Assembly (NCBI GenBank): GCA_963966275.1
Contig: CAWZYQ010000012.1
Coordinates: 1-45,127 of the forward strand
Direction: 5' to 3'
DNA length: 45,127 nucleotides
DNA from: UBA10427 sp003500135
GTDB taxonomy: Bacteria; Bacteroidota; Bacteroidia; Cytophagales; Cyclobacteriaceae
How positions within the stretch are numbered: the first letter of the stretch is position 1; every line of letters begins with the position of its first letter. This document shows, one piece after another, positions 35,237-43,719 of the stretch. Both the position numbers and the translations under genes were made by a program. The notes below the pieces were generated by a model. It saw only the letters and a list, made by a program, of their open reading frames with translations, was not told where the DNA came from and ran no database searches.

Positions 35237-35632
35237 ATGGATCCGATAGCTGATTATTTAACAAGGGTAAGAAATGCGATAAAAGCCAATCACAGAATCG
35301 TTGACATTCCGGCTTCAAATCTCAAAAAAGAGATCACGAAGCTGTTGCACGATCAGGGCTTTATCCAAAACTATAAATTCGACGATGAGGCAGGGCCCCA
35401 GGGTACTATCAAAATAGCTTTGAAGTACAATCCTGAAACCAAACTTTCTGCCATATCCCACCTTTCTCGGGAGAGTAAGCCCGGTCTGAGAAAGTATACC
35501 AAATCCACAGATGCTCCCAGAGTGATGAACGGATTAGGTATTGCCATATTGTCTACTTCAAAAGGATTGATGACAGACAAGCAGGCACGAACAGAAAATG
35601 TAGGTGGTGAAGTACTTTGTTACGTTTATTAA
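35237..35632 (+). CDS. rpsH: 30S ribosomal protein S8
   Basis: S8 binds the central domain of 16S rRNA and is the repressor of the spc operon in E. coli. DPIADYLTRVRNAIKANH, SRESKPGLRKYTKSTDAPRV and the end RTENVGGEVLCYVY are conserved. Length is 131 aa. It is the first gene after a probable internal promoter. Confidence 0.98.
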   Translation: MDPIADYLTRVRNAIKANHRIVDIPASNLKKEITKLLHDQGFIQNYKFDDEAGPQGTIKIALKYNPETKLSAISHLSRESKPGLRKYTKSTDAPRVMNGLGIAILSTSKGLMTDKQARTENVGGEVLCYVY

Positions 35633-35644
35633 CAATATTAAAAA

Positions 35645-36199
35645 ATGTCAAGGATAGGTAAAAAACCGATCAATCTTCCTGAAGGTGTTACCATTAGCAT
35701 AGCAAAAGACAACCTTGTGTCCATAAAAGGTCCTAAAGGGGAATTGTCGCAGCAGATTGACCCGGATATCAAAGTATCAGAAAAAGATGGGGAGGTAACC
35801 CTTGAGCGACCTACCGAGCAAAAAAGGCATAAAGCCATGCATGGATTGTACCGTGCTCTTCTGGCCAATATGGTTACTGGTGTAAGTGAGGGATATAAAA
35901 TTGAACTCGAACTGGTAGGGGTTGGTTATAAAGCAACCATTCAGGGCAACGTGCTCGAAATGTCACTCGGACACTCACATAACATCTTTTTTGCCGTGCC
36001 GGAAGAAATTTCTGTCAAAGCGGAAACGGTTAAAGGTAAAAATCCTACCGTTACCCTGGAAGGAAGCGATAAACAACTGATTGGGCATATAGCTGCTAAG
36101 ATCAGGGCCATGCGTAAAGTTGAACCTTACAAAGGTAAAGGTGTGCGCTTCGTTGGTGAGAATATTAGAAGAAAAGCTGGTAAAACTGCTGCTAAATAA
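35645..36199 (+). CDS. rplF: 50S ribosomal protein L6
   Basis: L6 lies near the factor-binding site. SRIGKKPINLPEGV, VGVGYKATIQGNVLEMSLG and the C-terminal RKVEPYKGKGVRFVGENI are typical. Length is 184 aa. It begins 12 bases after rpsH. Confidence 0.98.
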   Translation: MSRIGKKPINLPEGVTISIAKDNLVSIKGPKGELSQQIDPDIKVSEKDGEVTLERPTEQKRHKAMHGLYRALLANMVTGVSEGYKIELELVGVGYKATIQGNVLEMSLGHSHNIFFAVPEEISVKAETVKGKNPTVTLEGSDKQLIGHIAAKIRAMRKVEPYKGKGVRFVGENIRRKAGKTAAK

Positions 36200-36207
36200 T
36201 AGAAATC

Positions 36208-36558
36208 ATGGCTACAGCTAAACATTTAAGAAGGAATAGAATCAAGAAAGGCATTCGAAACAAAATTAGTGGCACAGCGGAAAGACCACGGTTGGCGGTC
36301 TATAAAAGCAATACTGCCATTTATGCTCAGGTCATCAACGATCTGGCCGGTCATACACTGGCATCTGCCTCTTCTTTAGAAATAAAAAAAGGAAAAAACA
36401 TAGATATCAATACTTCGAAAGAGGTTGGAAAAAAATTAGCTGAAAAGGCAAAGGCCAACGGTATTGATCATGTGGTTTTCGACAGAAGTGGCTACTTATA
36501 TCACGGTAGGGTAAAAGCTTTGGCTGAAGGCGCCAGAGAAGGAGGTCTCAAATTGTAG
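36208..36558 (+). CDS. rplR: 50S ribosomal protein L18
   Basis: L18 binds 5S rRNA. RRNRIKKGIRNKISGTAERP, RLAVYKSNTAIYAQVI and the end FDRSGYLYHGRVKALAEGAR are conserved. Length is 116 aa. rpsE follows after five bases. Confidence 0.98.
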   Translation: MATAKHLRRNRIKKGIRNKISGTAERPRLAVYKSNTAIYAQVINDLAGHTLASASSLEIKKGKNIDINTSKEVGKKLAEKAKANGIDHVVFDRSGYLYHGRVKALAEGAREGGLKL

Positions 36559-36563
36559 AAGCT

Positions 36564-37082
36564 ATGTCTCAAAAAAATATAAAATCAATCAAAGCTAGCG
36601 AAATCGAACTGAAAGAAAAGGTAGTGGCCATCAAAAGAGTAGCCAAAGTGGTGAAAGGTGGTCGCCGTTTCAGCTTCTCAGCCATTGTTGTGGTGGGAAA
36701 TGGAAATGGCATCGTAGGTTACGGCTTAGGTAAAGCCAACGAAGTAACCGACGCCATTACTAAAGGTATTGATGACGCTAAGAAAAACTTGGTAAAAGTT
36801 CCGGTAAGAAAGGGAACACTACCACACGAAGTAATAGGTAAATACGGTGGAGGCCTCGTATTGATGAAGCCGGCATCCCCCGGTACCGGGGTAATTGCCG
36901 GTGGCGCCATGAGGGCTGTATTGGAAAGTGCAGGAGTAAAAGATGTACTTGCCAAATCAAAAGGTTCATCAAACCCACACAACGTGGTTAAGGCTACTTT
37001 CGACGGCCTTTCAAAGCTCAGAGATGCATTTACTGTTGCTCAGAGCAGGGGAGTTTCACTGAACAAAGTATTTAACGGATAA
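36564..37082 (+). CDS. rpsE: 30S ribosomal protein S5
   Basis: S5 shapes the decoding side of the 30S and the mRNA entry channel. The dsRNA-binding-like domain has VVAIKRVAKVVKGGRRFSF, the middle VGYGLGKANEVTDAI, and then PASPGTGVIAGGAMRAVLE. Length is 172 aa. Bases 36870-36901, coding for the last motif, can fold into a GC-rich hairpin. Confidence 0.98.
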   Translation: MSQKNIKSIKASEIELKEKVVAIKRVAKVVKGGRRFSFSAIVVVGNGNGIVGYGLGKANEVTDAITKGIDDAKKNLVKVPVRKGTLPHEVIGKYGGGLVLMKPASPGTGVIAGGAMRAVLESAGVKDVLAKSKGSSNPHNVVKATFDGLSKLRDAFTVAQSRGVSLNKVFNG

Positions 37083-37087
37083 TTCAG

Positions 37088-37264
37088 ATGGCCAAAATCA
37101 AGATCACTCAAGTTAGGAGTACCATCAAAAGACCAAAAGACCAAAAATTGACTATCAAGGCATTGGGTCTCGGTCGGATAAGCAAAACGGTTGAGGTAGA
37201 AAAAACACCTCAAATCGAAGGAATGGTGAGGAAAGTAAGTCACTTAGTATCTGTAAGCGAATAG
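37088..37264 (+). CDS. rpmD: 50S ribosomal protein L30
   Basis: A 58-residue protein read directly from the sequence. It starts AKIKITQVRSTIKRPKDQK, continues LTIKALGLGRISKTVEV, and ends GMVRKVSHLVSVSE. L30 stabilises the 5S/23S contact. It fills the rpsE-rplO gap exactly, with five bases before it and four after. Confidence 0.97.
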   Translation: MAKIKITQVRSTIKRPKDQKLTIKALGLGRISKTVEVEKTPQIEGMVRKVSHLVSVSE

Positions 37265-37268
37265 AACA

Positions 37269-37715
37269 ATGGAATTAAATAATTTAACACCAGCGCCTGG
37301 TTCAACAAAAAGCCGCAGAAGAATTGGCCGAGGACAAGGATCCGGTCGGGGAGGTACTTCGACTAGAGGTCATAAAGGCGCTAAGTCTAGAAGTGGATAC
37401 AGCAAGAAATTAGGTTTCGAAGGTGGACAAATGCCACTGCAACGTCGTGTACCGAAATTTGGATTCAGAAACTTTAACAGAGTTGAATACAAGGCGGTAA
37501 ACCTGGACGATTTGCAAAAGCTTGCCGATAAAACCAAAGGAAATGCGATCGATATTCAATTATTGATCGATAATGGAGTTATTGGCAAACATGACCTTGT
37601 GAAAATATTGGGTCGTGGCGAATTAAAGGCAAAACTGGACGTAACAGCCCACGCATTTTCGTCATCTGCCAGCGAAGCCATTGAAAAGAACGGAGGTAAG
37701 GTCATCAAGCTGTAA
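37269..37715 (+). CDS. rplO: 50S ribosomal protein L15
   Basis: L15 is a late-assembly 50S protein. The Gly/Arg-rich N-terminus (RIGRGQGSGRGGTSTRGHKG), GFEGGQMPLQRRVPKFGF and the C-terminal globular domain are present. Length is 148 aa. secY starts five bases later, the usual order. Confidence 0.98.
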   Translation: MELNNLTPAPGSTKSRRRIGRGQGSGRGGTSTRGHKGAKSRSGYSKKLGFEGGQMPLQRRVPKFGFRNFNRVEYKAVNLDDLQKLADKTKGNAIDIQLLIDNGVIGKHDLVKILGRGELKAKLDVTAHAFSSSASEAIEKNGGKVIKL

Positions 37716-37720
37716 GATTT

Positions 37721-39037
37721 ATGAAGAAGTTTATCACCACCATACAACACATTTTTGCCATTGAGGAGTTAAGGAATCGAATAATTAACACACTCGGTTT
37801 TTTATTGATCTTCCGTTTGGGGTCTTTTGTAGTACTTCCAGGTATTGATCCTAGTCTATTACCAGATGAGGCTTCAGGTGTATTTGGCTTATTGGATACC
37901 TTTTTAGGTGGTGCTTTTAGTAGAGTTGCGATTTTTGGCCTGGGTATTATGCCCTATATTTCGGCCTCAATTGTAATACAACTTCTTACAGTAGCTACTC
38001 CATATTTTCAAAAACTACAAAAAGAAGGTGAGTCCGGTCGTAAAAAAATAAATCAGATCACCAGGGTGTTGACCATCCTGATCTGTCTGGCACAATCTTT
38101 TGGTTATCTTGCAGGTACCATCGATGATGCAGCAATCATAATCGATAGAACCTTATTTACAGGCCTGTCCATGATCATTCTGACATCAGGAACTATCTTC
38201 TGTATGTGGCTGGGTGAAAAAATTACAGACAAAGGAATTGGAAACGGTATATCAATGCTGATTATGATCGGTATTATTTCCAGGTTCCCGGTTGCAATCA
38301 TTGCCGAGTGGTTAAGTAGAGGAGGGATTCAAGGAGCGCTTTTATTTATTATTGAACTTCTCGCATTGTTTGTAATCGTGATGGGAGTTGTAGCGTTGAC
38401 ACAAGCGATCAGAAGAGTTCCCGTTCAATACGCCAAGCAGGTTGTCGGAAATAAGGTATATGGTGGCCAGCGGCAGTACATCCCTTTAAAGCTTAACGCT
38501 TCAGGGGTAATGCCGATCATTTTTGCTCAGGCATTAATGTTCCTACCCGGGCTTTTGGTACAATACTTCGGGGATAAAAGTGATTTTATACAAAACGTGG
38601 GCACACAATTCCTCGACTATGGTTCTTTCGTATATAGCGCAACCCTGGCTGTATTAATTATCGTTTTTACCTTTTTCTACACTGCTATTACGGTAAATCC
38701 ACAACAAATAGCTGATGATCTGAAGAGGAACGGAGGGTTCATTCCGGGTATTAAACCAGGTAAAATGACCCAGGAATTTATAGACAACATTTTGACTAAA
38801 ATCACACTTCCAGGTTCAATTTTCCTGGCTATAGTGGCCATATTTCCTGGATTAGCCATGAAGCTGGGTGTTGAAAGTAATTTCGCGCAGTTTTATGGAG
38901 GAACTTCGCTTTTGATCATGGTAGGAGTGATATTAGATACTTTACAACAAATTGAAAGTTACCTGTTGATGAGACACTATGAAGGGTTGATGAAATCAGG
39001 TAAGATCAAAGGTAGATCGCAGGTTGCAGTAGCATAA
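37721..39037 (+). CDS. secY: preprotein translocase channel subunit SecY
   Basis: SecY forms the protein-conducting channel of the inner membrane. About ten hydrophobic segments are visible. Conserved parts include RLGSFVVLPGIDP near TM1, GIMPYISASIVIQLL, GEKITDKGIGNGISMLI, and the ribosome/SecA-contact loop KQVVGNKVYGGQRQYIPLK. Length is 438 aa. Its partner secE is near 13.8 kb and yajC near 3.4 kb of this window. Confidence 0.98.
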   Translation: MKKFITTIQHIFAIEELRNRIINTLGFLLIFRLGSFVVLPGIDPSLLPDEASGVFGLLDTFLGGAFSRVAIFGLGIMPYISASIVIQLLTVATPYFQKLQKEGESGRKKINQITRVLTILICLAQSFGYLAGTIDDAAIIIDRTLFTGLSMIILTSGTIFCMWLGEKITDKGIGNGISMLIMIGIISRFPVAIIAEWLSRGGIQGALLFIIELLALFVIVMGVVALTQAIRRVPVQYAKQVVGNKVYGGQRQYIPLKLNASGVMPIIFAQALMFLPGLLVQYFGDKSDFIQNVGTQFLDYGSFVYSATLAVLIIVFTFFYTAITVNPQQIADDLKRNGGFIPGIKPGKMTQEFIDNILTKITLPGSIFLAIVAIFPGLAMKLGVESNFAQFYGGTSLLIMVGVILDTLQQIESYLLMRHYEGLMKSGKIKGRSQVAVA

Positions 39038-39065
39038 TTGAAGAAAGCAAAACATAAAATTATAT

Positions 39066-39284
39066 ATGGCTAAACAGTCTTCAATAGAACAGGATGGTAC
39101 AATAGTAGAAGCTTTGTCAAATGCAATGTTTCGAGTGGAATTAGCCAATGGACATATGGTCATTGCCCATATTTCTGGCAAAATGAGAATGAACTACATC
39201 AAAATTCTACCCGGCGACAAAGTGAAACTTGAAATGTCACCTTACGATCTTACTAAAGGAAGAATTGTGTATCGTTATAAATAA
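39066..39284 (+). CDS. infA: translation initiation factor IF-1
   Basis: IF-1 blocks the A site during initiation. The 72-residue OB fold reads IEQDGTIVEALSNAMFRVEL, HISGKMRMNYIKILPGDKV and SPYDLTKGRIVYRYK, an almost standard sequence. It lies between secY and rpmJ, the common order outside gamma-proteobacteria. Confidence 0.98.
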   Translation: MAKQSSIEQDGTIVEALSNAMFRVELANGHMVIAHISGKMRMNYIKILPGDKVKLEMSPYDLTKGRIVYRYK

Positions 39285-39291
39285 AAATACG

Positions 39292-39408
39292 ATGAAAGTA
39301 AAAGCATCAATTAAGAAGCGTAGTAGTGAATGCAAAATCATTAGAAGAAAAGGCAAGCTCTACGTAATTAACAAGAAGAATCCAAGATTTAAACAAAGAC
39401 AAGGTTAA
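39292..39408 (+). CDS. rpmJ: 50S ribosomal protein L36, zinc-free type
   Basis: A 38-residue basic protein read directly from the sequence, starting MKVKASIKKRSSECKIIRR and ending NPRFKQRQG. Only one cysteine (C14) remains of the CxxC...C...H zinc site of standard L36, so it should not bind zinc. It sits seven bases after infA and two before rpsM. Confidence 0.95.
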   Translation: MKVKASIKKRSSECKIIRRKGKLYVINKKNPRFKQRQG

Positions 39409-39410
39409 TT

Positions 39411-39788
39411 ATGGCAAGATTCTCCGGAGTTGATATTCCTGATAACAAAAGGGGCGAGGTTGCACTGACTTACATATTCGGTATAGGCCGAAGCTCAGCC
39501 CAGAAGATATTGACTGAAGCAGGCATCGATTGGAGCAAGAAGGTTAAAGACTGGACAGACGAAGAGTCAAATAGGATCCGATCAATTATTGCCAACAACT
39601 TCAAAGTAGAAGGTTTATTAAAGTCAGAAGTTCAGCTCAGCATTAAACGCTTGCTGGATATTGGATGTTATAGGGGCCTGCGACACAGAAGGGGCTTGCC
39701 TGTGCGAGGACAAAAGACTAAAAATAACTCTCGAACAAGAAAAGGTAAGAGAAAAACAGTTGCGAACAAGAAAAAGGCTGTTAAGTAA
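39411..39788 (+). CDS. rpsM: 30S ribosomal protein S13
   Basis: S13 forms head bridges to the 50S and touches P-site tRNA. ARFSGVDIPDNKRGEVALTY, GIGRSSAQKILTEAGI and GLRHRRGLPVRGQKTKNNSR are typical. Length is 125 aa with a basic tail. Confidence 0.98.
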   Translation: MARFSGVDIPDNKRGEVALTYIFGIGRSSAQKILTEAGIDWSKKVKDWTDEESNRIRSIIANNFKVEGLLKSEVQLSIKRLLDIGCYRGLRHRRGLPVRGQKTKNNSRTRKGKRKTVANKKKAVK

Positions 39789-39796
39789 TAACTGAT

Positions 39797-40189
39797 ATGG
39801 CACAAAAAAGAAAAGATAAAGCTAAAAAAAGAGTTGTTAATGTTGAGCCGGTTGGGCAGGCACATATAAAAGCTACGTTCAACAACATCATCATTAGCAT
39901 GACGAACTCTGTAGGCCAGGTAATATCCTGGGCATCTGCAGGAAAGATGGGTTTCAAGGGATCTAAAAAGAACACTCCTTATGCAGCCCAGACAGCAGCG
40001 CAAAATTGTGCGCAAACTGCTTATGATCTTGGATTAAGAAAAGTTGATGTATTCGTAAAAGGCCCTGGTGCCGGTCGGGAATCTGCCATCAGAACGATAC
40101 AAAACGTGGGAATTGAAGTTACCTCTATTCAGGATGTAACCCCACTGCCACACAATGGTTGCCGACCACCTAAACGAAGAAGGGTTTAA
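39797..40189 (+). CDS. rpsK: 30S ribosomal protein S11
   Basis: S11 lies on the 30S platform near the Shine-Dalgarno helix. HIKATFNNIIISMTNSVGQV, GPGAGRESAIRTIQ and the end TPLPHNGCRPPKRRRV are conserved. Length is 130 aa. It follows rpsM by eight bases. Confidence 0.98.
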   Translation: MAQKRKDKAKKRVVNVEPVGQAHIKATFNNIIISMTNSVGQVISWASAGKMGFKGSKKNTPYAAQTAAQNCAQTAYDLGLRKVDVFVKGPGAGRESAIRTIQNVGIEVTSIQDVTPLPHNGCRPPKRRRV

Positions 40190-40209
40190 TCTGAAAACAA
40201 AGAATTAAC

Positions 40210-40812
40210 ATGGCAAGGTACAGAGGTCCTAAAGCAAAGATAGCTAGACGATTTAACGATCCTATATTTGGCCCCAGCAAGGCCGTGCAAAAAAAGGCGT
40301 ATCCTCCAGGACAACACGGAAGAGGAAGAAGAAGAAAGCAGTCTGAATACGCCGTTCAGTTAATGGAAAAGCAAAAAGCTAAATACACGTATGGAATGTT
40401 GGAAAAGCAATTCCGTAATGTATTTAAAAAAGCTTCCCGAAAATCAGGCATTACAGGTGAAATCCTTCTCCAAATGTTGGAGTCAAGGCTCGATAATGTA
40501 GTGTTTCGACTTGGTATTGCTCCTACTCGCCGTGCTGCACGCCAATTGGTATTGCACAAACATATTCTTGTAAACGGCGAAATTGTAAATATTGCCTCTT
40601 TTTCTGTGAAGGAAGGAGATATCATCTCAGTGCGTGAGCGTAGCAAATCGCTTGAGGTAATTGTAGACAGCCTAGCATCAAAGGCTAAAAAATATGCTTG
40701 GTTGGAGTGGGACGAAAAAGAAATGGCTGGCAAGTTCGTAACACAGCCGCAAAGAGAGGAAATACCTGAAAACATTCAGGAGCAACTCATCGTCGAACTC
40801 TATTCTAAGTAA
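40210..40812 (+). CDS. rpsD: 30S ribosomal protein S4
   Basis: S4 is a primary 16S binder and accuracy protein. KAYPPGQHGRGRRRKQSEYA, the S4 domain LESRLDNVVFRLGIAPTRRA and HKHILVNGEIVNIAS are present. The N-terminus lacks the Cys zinc cluster found in some S4 proteins. Length is 200 aa. Confidence 0.98.
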   Translation: MARYRGPKAKIARRFNDPIFGPSKAVQKKAYPPGQHGRGRRRKQSEYAVQLMEKQKAKYTYGMLEKQFRNVFKKASRKSGITGEILLQMLESRLDNVVFRLGIAPTRRAARQLVLHKHILVNGEIVNIASFSVKEGDIISVRERSKSLEVIVDSLASKAKKYAWLEWDEKEMAGKFVTQPQREEIPENIQEQLIVELYSK

Positions 40813-40837
40813 TAAATTTCTTACAAAGATTTTTGAC

Positions 40838-41827
40838 ATGTCAATATTAGCATTTCAAATGCCCGAAAAAGTGGTTATGGAAAAGGCGGATGACTTTCAC
40901 GGCCTGTTTACCTTTAAACCACTTGAAAAAGGTTATGGTGTCACAATAGGCAACGCCTTGAGAAGAATTTTACTTTCTTCCCTGGAAGGTTATGCCGTCA
41001 CCGGAATAAAAATCCCCAATGTACTACACGAGTTTTCGACTATCGAAGGCGCAGTGGAAGATGTATCTGAATTGGTACTAAACCTTAAAATGGTAAGGTT
41101 GAAGAAAATAGCCGATGTGGTAGACAATAAAATTACCATTCCGGTGAAGAACCAAAAGCAATTCACAGCAGGTGATATTGCGAAGCATACATCTTCATTT
41201 GAGATATTGAATCCAGAGCACGTTATCTGCAATATGGATGAATCAGCCGATTTCGAAATCGAGTTGACCATAGATAAGGGCAGAGGGTACCTTCCCGCAG
41301 AGGAAAACAAACCTTCTGAGCAGGTGTTTGGGTTCATTCCGATTGATGCCATTTTCACGCCTATCAAAAACGTGAATTATAAAATTGAGAATACAAGGGT
41401 AGAACAAAAAACGGACTACGAGCAACTCGTGCTCGACATTGAAACCGACGGTTCTATCCACCCTGAAAACGCACTAAAAGGGGCCGCCAACATTTTGATC
41501 CAACACTTTATGTTGTTCTCGGACCAGAATATGGTTCTGGAAACTGCCGACCAGGGTGAACCGGACACAGTGGATGAAGAAATGCTGCACATGCGCAAAC
41601 TGCTTAAAACTCCGCTCAACGATCTGGATTTATCGGTAAGGGCATATAACTGCTTGAAAGCTGCTGATGTGAAAACACTGGGTGATCTTGCCAAACTTGA
41701 AATTTCTGATATGATGAAATTCAGAAACTTCGGCAAAAAATCACTGGCAGAATTAGAACAGCTGATAGCGGAGAAAGGCCTTACTTTCGGTATGGATTTG
41801 TCGAAATATAAACTGGAAGAAGAATAA
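40838..41827 (+). CDS. rpoA: RNA polymerase subunit alpha
   Basis: RpoA dimerises to nucleate polymerase assembly; its C-terminal domain contacts upstream DNA and activators. The N-terminal part has FTFKPLEKGYGVTIGNALRR and LSSLEGYAVTGIKI. The C-terminal domain starts LNDLDLSVRAYNCLKAA, with the arginine that contacts DNA, and ends FGKKSLAELEQLIAEKGL. Length is 329 aa. It lies between rpsD and rplQ as usual. Confidence 0.98.
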   Translation: MSILAFQMPEKVVMEKADDFHGLFTFKPLEKGYGVTIGNALRRILLSSLEGYAVTGIKIPNVLHEFSTIEGAVEDVSELVLNLKMVRLKKIADVVDNKITIPVKNQKQFTAGDIAKHTSSFEILNPEHVICNMDESADFEIELTIDKGRGYLPAEENKPSEQVFGFIPIDAIFTPIKNVNYKIENTRVEQKTDYEQLVLDIETDGSIHPENALKGAANILIQHFMLFSDQNMVLETADQGEPDTVDEEMLHMRKLLKTPLNDLDLSVRAYNCLKAADVKTLGDLAKLEISDMMKFRNFGKKSLAELEQLIAEKGLTFGMDLSKYKLEEE

Positions 41828-41833
41828 TTAAAG

Positions 41834-42469
41834 ATGAGACACGGCAAAAGATTCAATCATCTGGGAAGGACCGCACCGCATAGAAAAGCTATGCTGTCCA
41901 ATATGGCCACTTCTTTGATTTTGCATAAAAGAATAAGTACCACGGTAGCGAAAGCTAAGGCGCTGAGAAAATATGTGGAGCCTTTGATTACCAAATCAAA
42001 AACGGATACCACGCATTCACGAAGAGTTGTATTTTCATACCTACAGGACAAGGATTCTGTTCGCGAGCTTTTCGAAGAAGTTTCCGATAAGGTAAACGCA
42101 AGACCTGGTGGTTATACCCGCATCATTAAGACAGGAAACAGGCTCGGTGATAATGCTGAAATGTGCATAATCGAGCTGGTTGACTACAACGAACTGATGC
42201 TTGAGGAAAGCAAACCGGAGAAGAAGAAAACAAGAAGAAGCCGTCGTGGTGGGGGTTCAACATCTAAAAAAGACGATGCCACTCCAAAAACCGAAGCAAA
42301 GGCTGATGTTGCGGAGACCAAAGAAGAAGAGGCTGCAGTAGAAGAACCGAAGCAAGAAGAGAAAGAAGAAACCAAGGCGAAGGAGGAGAAAAAAGAAACC
42401 CCTGAAGCCAAGGCTCCTGAAAAGGAAGAAAATACTGAAGCTTCTGACGAAGAAAAGAAAGAAAAATAA
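41834..42469 (+). CDS. rplQ: 50S ribosomal protein L17 with long charged C-terminal tail
   Basis: L17 lies near the tunnel exit. The core is standard: MRHGKRFNHLGRTAPHRKAM, LRKYVEPLITKSK, then PGGYTRIIKTGNRLGDNAEM and CIIELVDYNELML to about residue 118. From there to 211 the protein is a low-complexity tail of Lys, Glu, Ala, Thr and Pro, first basic (KKKTRRSRRGGG), then mixed acidic/basic. E. coli L17 has 127 residues and no such tail. The tail is probably disordered. It is the last gene before a strong terminator. Confidence 0.96.
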   Translation: MRHGKRFNHLGRTAPHRKAMLSNMATSLILHKRISTTVAKAKALRKYVEPLITKSKTDTTHSRRVVFSYLQDKDSVRELFEEVSDKVNARPGGYTRIIKTGNRLGDNAEMCIIELVDYNELMLEESKPEKKKTRRSRRGGGSTSKKDDATPKTEAKADVAETKEEEAAVEEPKQEEKEETKAKEEKKETPEAKAPEKEENTEASDEEKKEK

Positions 42470-42488
42470 TAGATGATATATATTATCG

Positions 42489-42527
42489 AAATAGGGATTA
42501 GACAATTTGTTTAATCCCTATTTTTTT
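42489..42527 (+). terminator. intrinsic terminator after rplQ
   Basis: A 12-pair stem joins 42489-42500 with 42512-42523 (core AGGGATTA/TAATCCCT) around an 11-base loop. The 3' arm runs into seven T (42521-42527). It closes the ribosomal protein cluster. Confidence 0.88.
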
Positions 42528-42549
42528 ATGCCCAATCCAAAGAAATGTC

Positions 42550-42581
42550 TTTGGAAATATTAGCGATTATATTTTATTTTG
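42550..42581 (+). promoter_or_regulatory. candidate promoter of carA-eno
   Basis: TTTG at 42550-42553 is followed after 20 bases by TTATTTTG (42574-42581), one base away from TAnnTTTG. It lies just after the rplQ terminator and 25 bases before carA. It is weaker than the other promoters listed. Confidence 0.45.
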
Positions 42582-42606
42582 GATAACATTTAGTAATCAG
42601 GAATTT

Positions 42607-43707
42607 ATGACATACACTTCAAATAATAAGGCCGTTTTAATGCTGGAAGACGGTCTGATTTTTGAAGGAAAATCAATAGGGTTTTCCGGAACGGCAGGTG
42701 GCGAGATTTGTTTCAATACCGGGATGACTGGCTACCAGGAAATTTACACTGACCCCTCTTATTTTGGTCAGGTAATAGTTAATACAACATCTCATATTGG
42801 AAACTACGGCTGCCGCGATGAAGAGCAGGAATCATCAAGACCACAGATATCCGGAATAGTTGTTAATAATTTCTCGCCAATATTCAGTCGAAGGACGGCA
42901 GATAGCTCCTTGCAGGAATACCTCGAAAAAAATCGAATTGTTGGTATTTCGCACATCGATACACGTAAGCTGGTAACCCATATCAGAAGCAAGGGTGCCA
43001 TGAATGTTATCATATCTTCAGATACGGAAGATATGGAGGCATTAAAAAAGAAACTTGAAGATCTGCCTGATATGGATGGCCTGGAGTTATCTTCAATTGT
43101 CAGCGCGAAAGAACCTTACGCTTTTGGAGAAGAATCGGCTAAATACCGGGTTGCCGTATTAGATCTGGGGACAAAAAGAAATATCTTAAAGAACCTTTCA
43201 TCAAGGGATTGCTACTGTAAGGTTTTTCCGGCGAAAACCCCTTTTGAAGAGTTGATGAAATGGAATCCTGATGGATTCTTTCTTTCCAATGGCCCTGGTG
43301 ATCCTGCTGCTATGGATTATGCCATTGAAACTGCAAAATCAATGATTGACAGTGGTAAACCGGTTTTCGGTATATGCCTCGGCCATCAGATAATTGCGCT
43401 TGCATCAGGTGTTAGTACTTTTAAAATGCACCACGGGCACAGGGGCATTAACCATCCTATTAAAAACCTTGAGACAGGGTTGTGTGAGGTAACCTCGCAA
43501 AACCATGGTTTCTGCGTATCAAAAGAGGATATTGAAGGCAATGATAATGTGATCATAACACACATGAACCTTAACGACAATACAGTAGCCGGAATAAAGA
43601 TTAAAGATAAAAAAGTATTTTCAGTTCAGTATCACCCCGAATCGTCGCCAGGACCGCACGATTCAAGATACTTATTTGATAATTTCATACAATTAATGTC
43701 TAATTAA
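42607..43707 (+). CDS. carA: carbamoyl-phosphate synthase small (glutaminase) subunit
   Basis: CarA releases ammonia from glutamine for carbamoyl phosphate, used in pyrimidine and arginine synthesis. The N-terminal domain has ALMLEDGLIFEGKSIG-like sequence (here VLMLEDGLIFEGKSIGFSG) and FNTGMTGYQEIYTDPSY. The class I amidotransferase domain has the nucleophile C257 in GICLGHQ and the His-Glu pair H343/E345 in YHPESSPG. Length is 366 aa. The large-subunit gene carB is not in the window. eno starts 12 bases after the stop. Confidence 0.97.
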   Translation: MTYTSNNKAVLMLEDGLIFEGKSIGFSGTAGGEICFNTGMTGYQEIYTDPSYFGQVIVNTTSHIGNYGCRDEEQESSRPQISGIVVNNFSPIFSRRTADSSLQEYLEKNRIVGISHIDTRKLVTHIRSKGAMNVIISSDTEDMEALKKKLEDLPDMDGLELSSIVSAKEPYAFGEESAKYRVAVLDLGTKRNILKNLSSRDCYCKVFPAKTPFEELMKWNPDGFFLSNGPGDPAAMDYAIETAKSMIDSGKPVFGICLGHQIIALASGVSTFKMHHGHRGINHPIKNLETGLCEVTSQNHGFCVSKEDIEGNDNVIITHMNLNDNTVAGIKIKDKKVFSVQYHPESSPGPHDSRYLFDNFIQLMSN

Positions 43708-43719
43708 AAAACCAGAACG

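Noticed and set aside
42257..42505. A reverse-strand frame rich in Phe and Leu that looks like a membrane protein.
   Set aside because: It is the mirror of the Lys/Glu-rich L17 tail: AAG/GAA codons read backwards give Leu and Phe.
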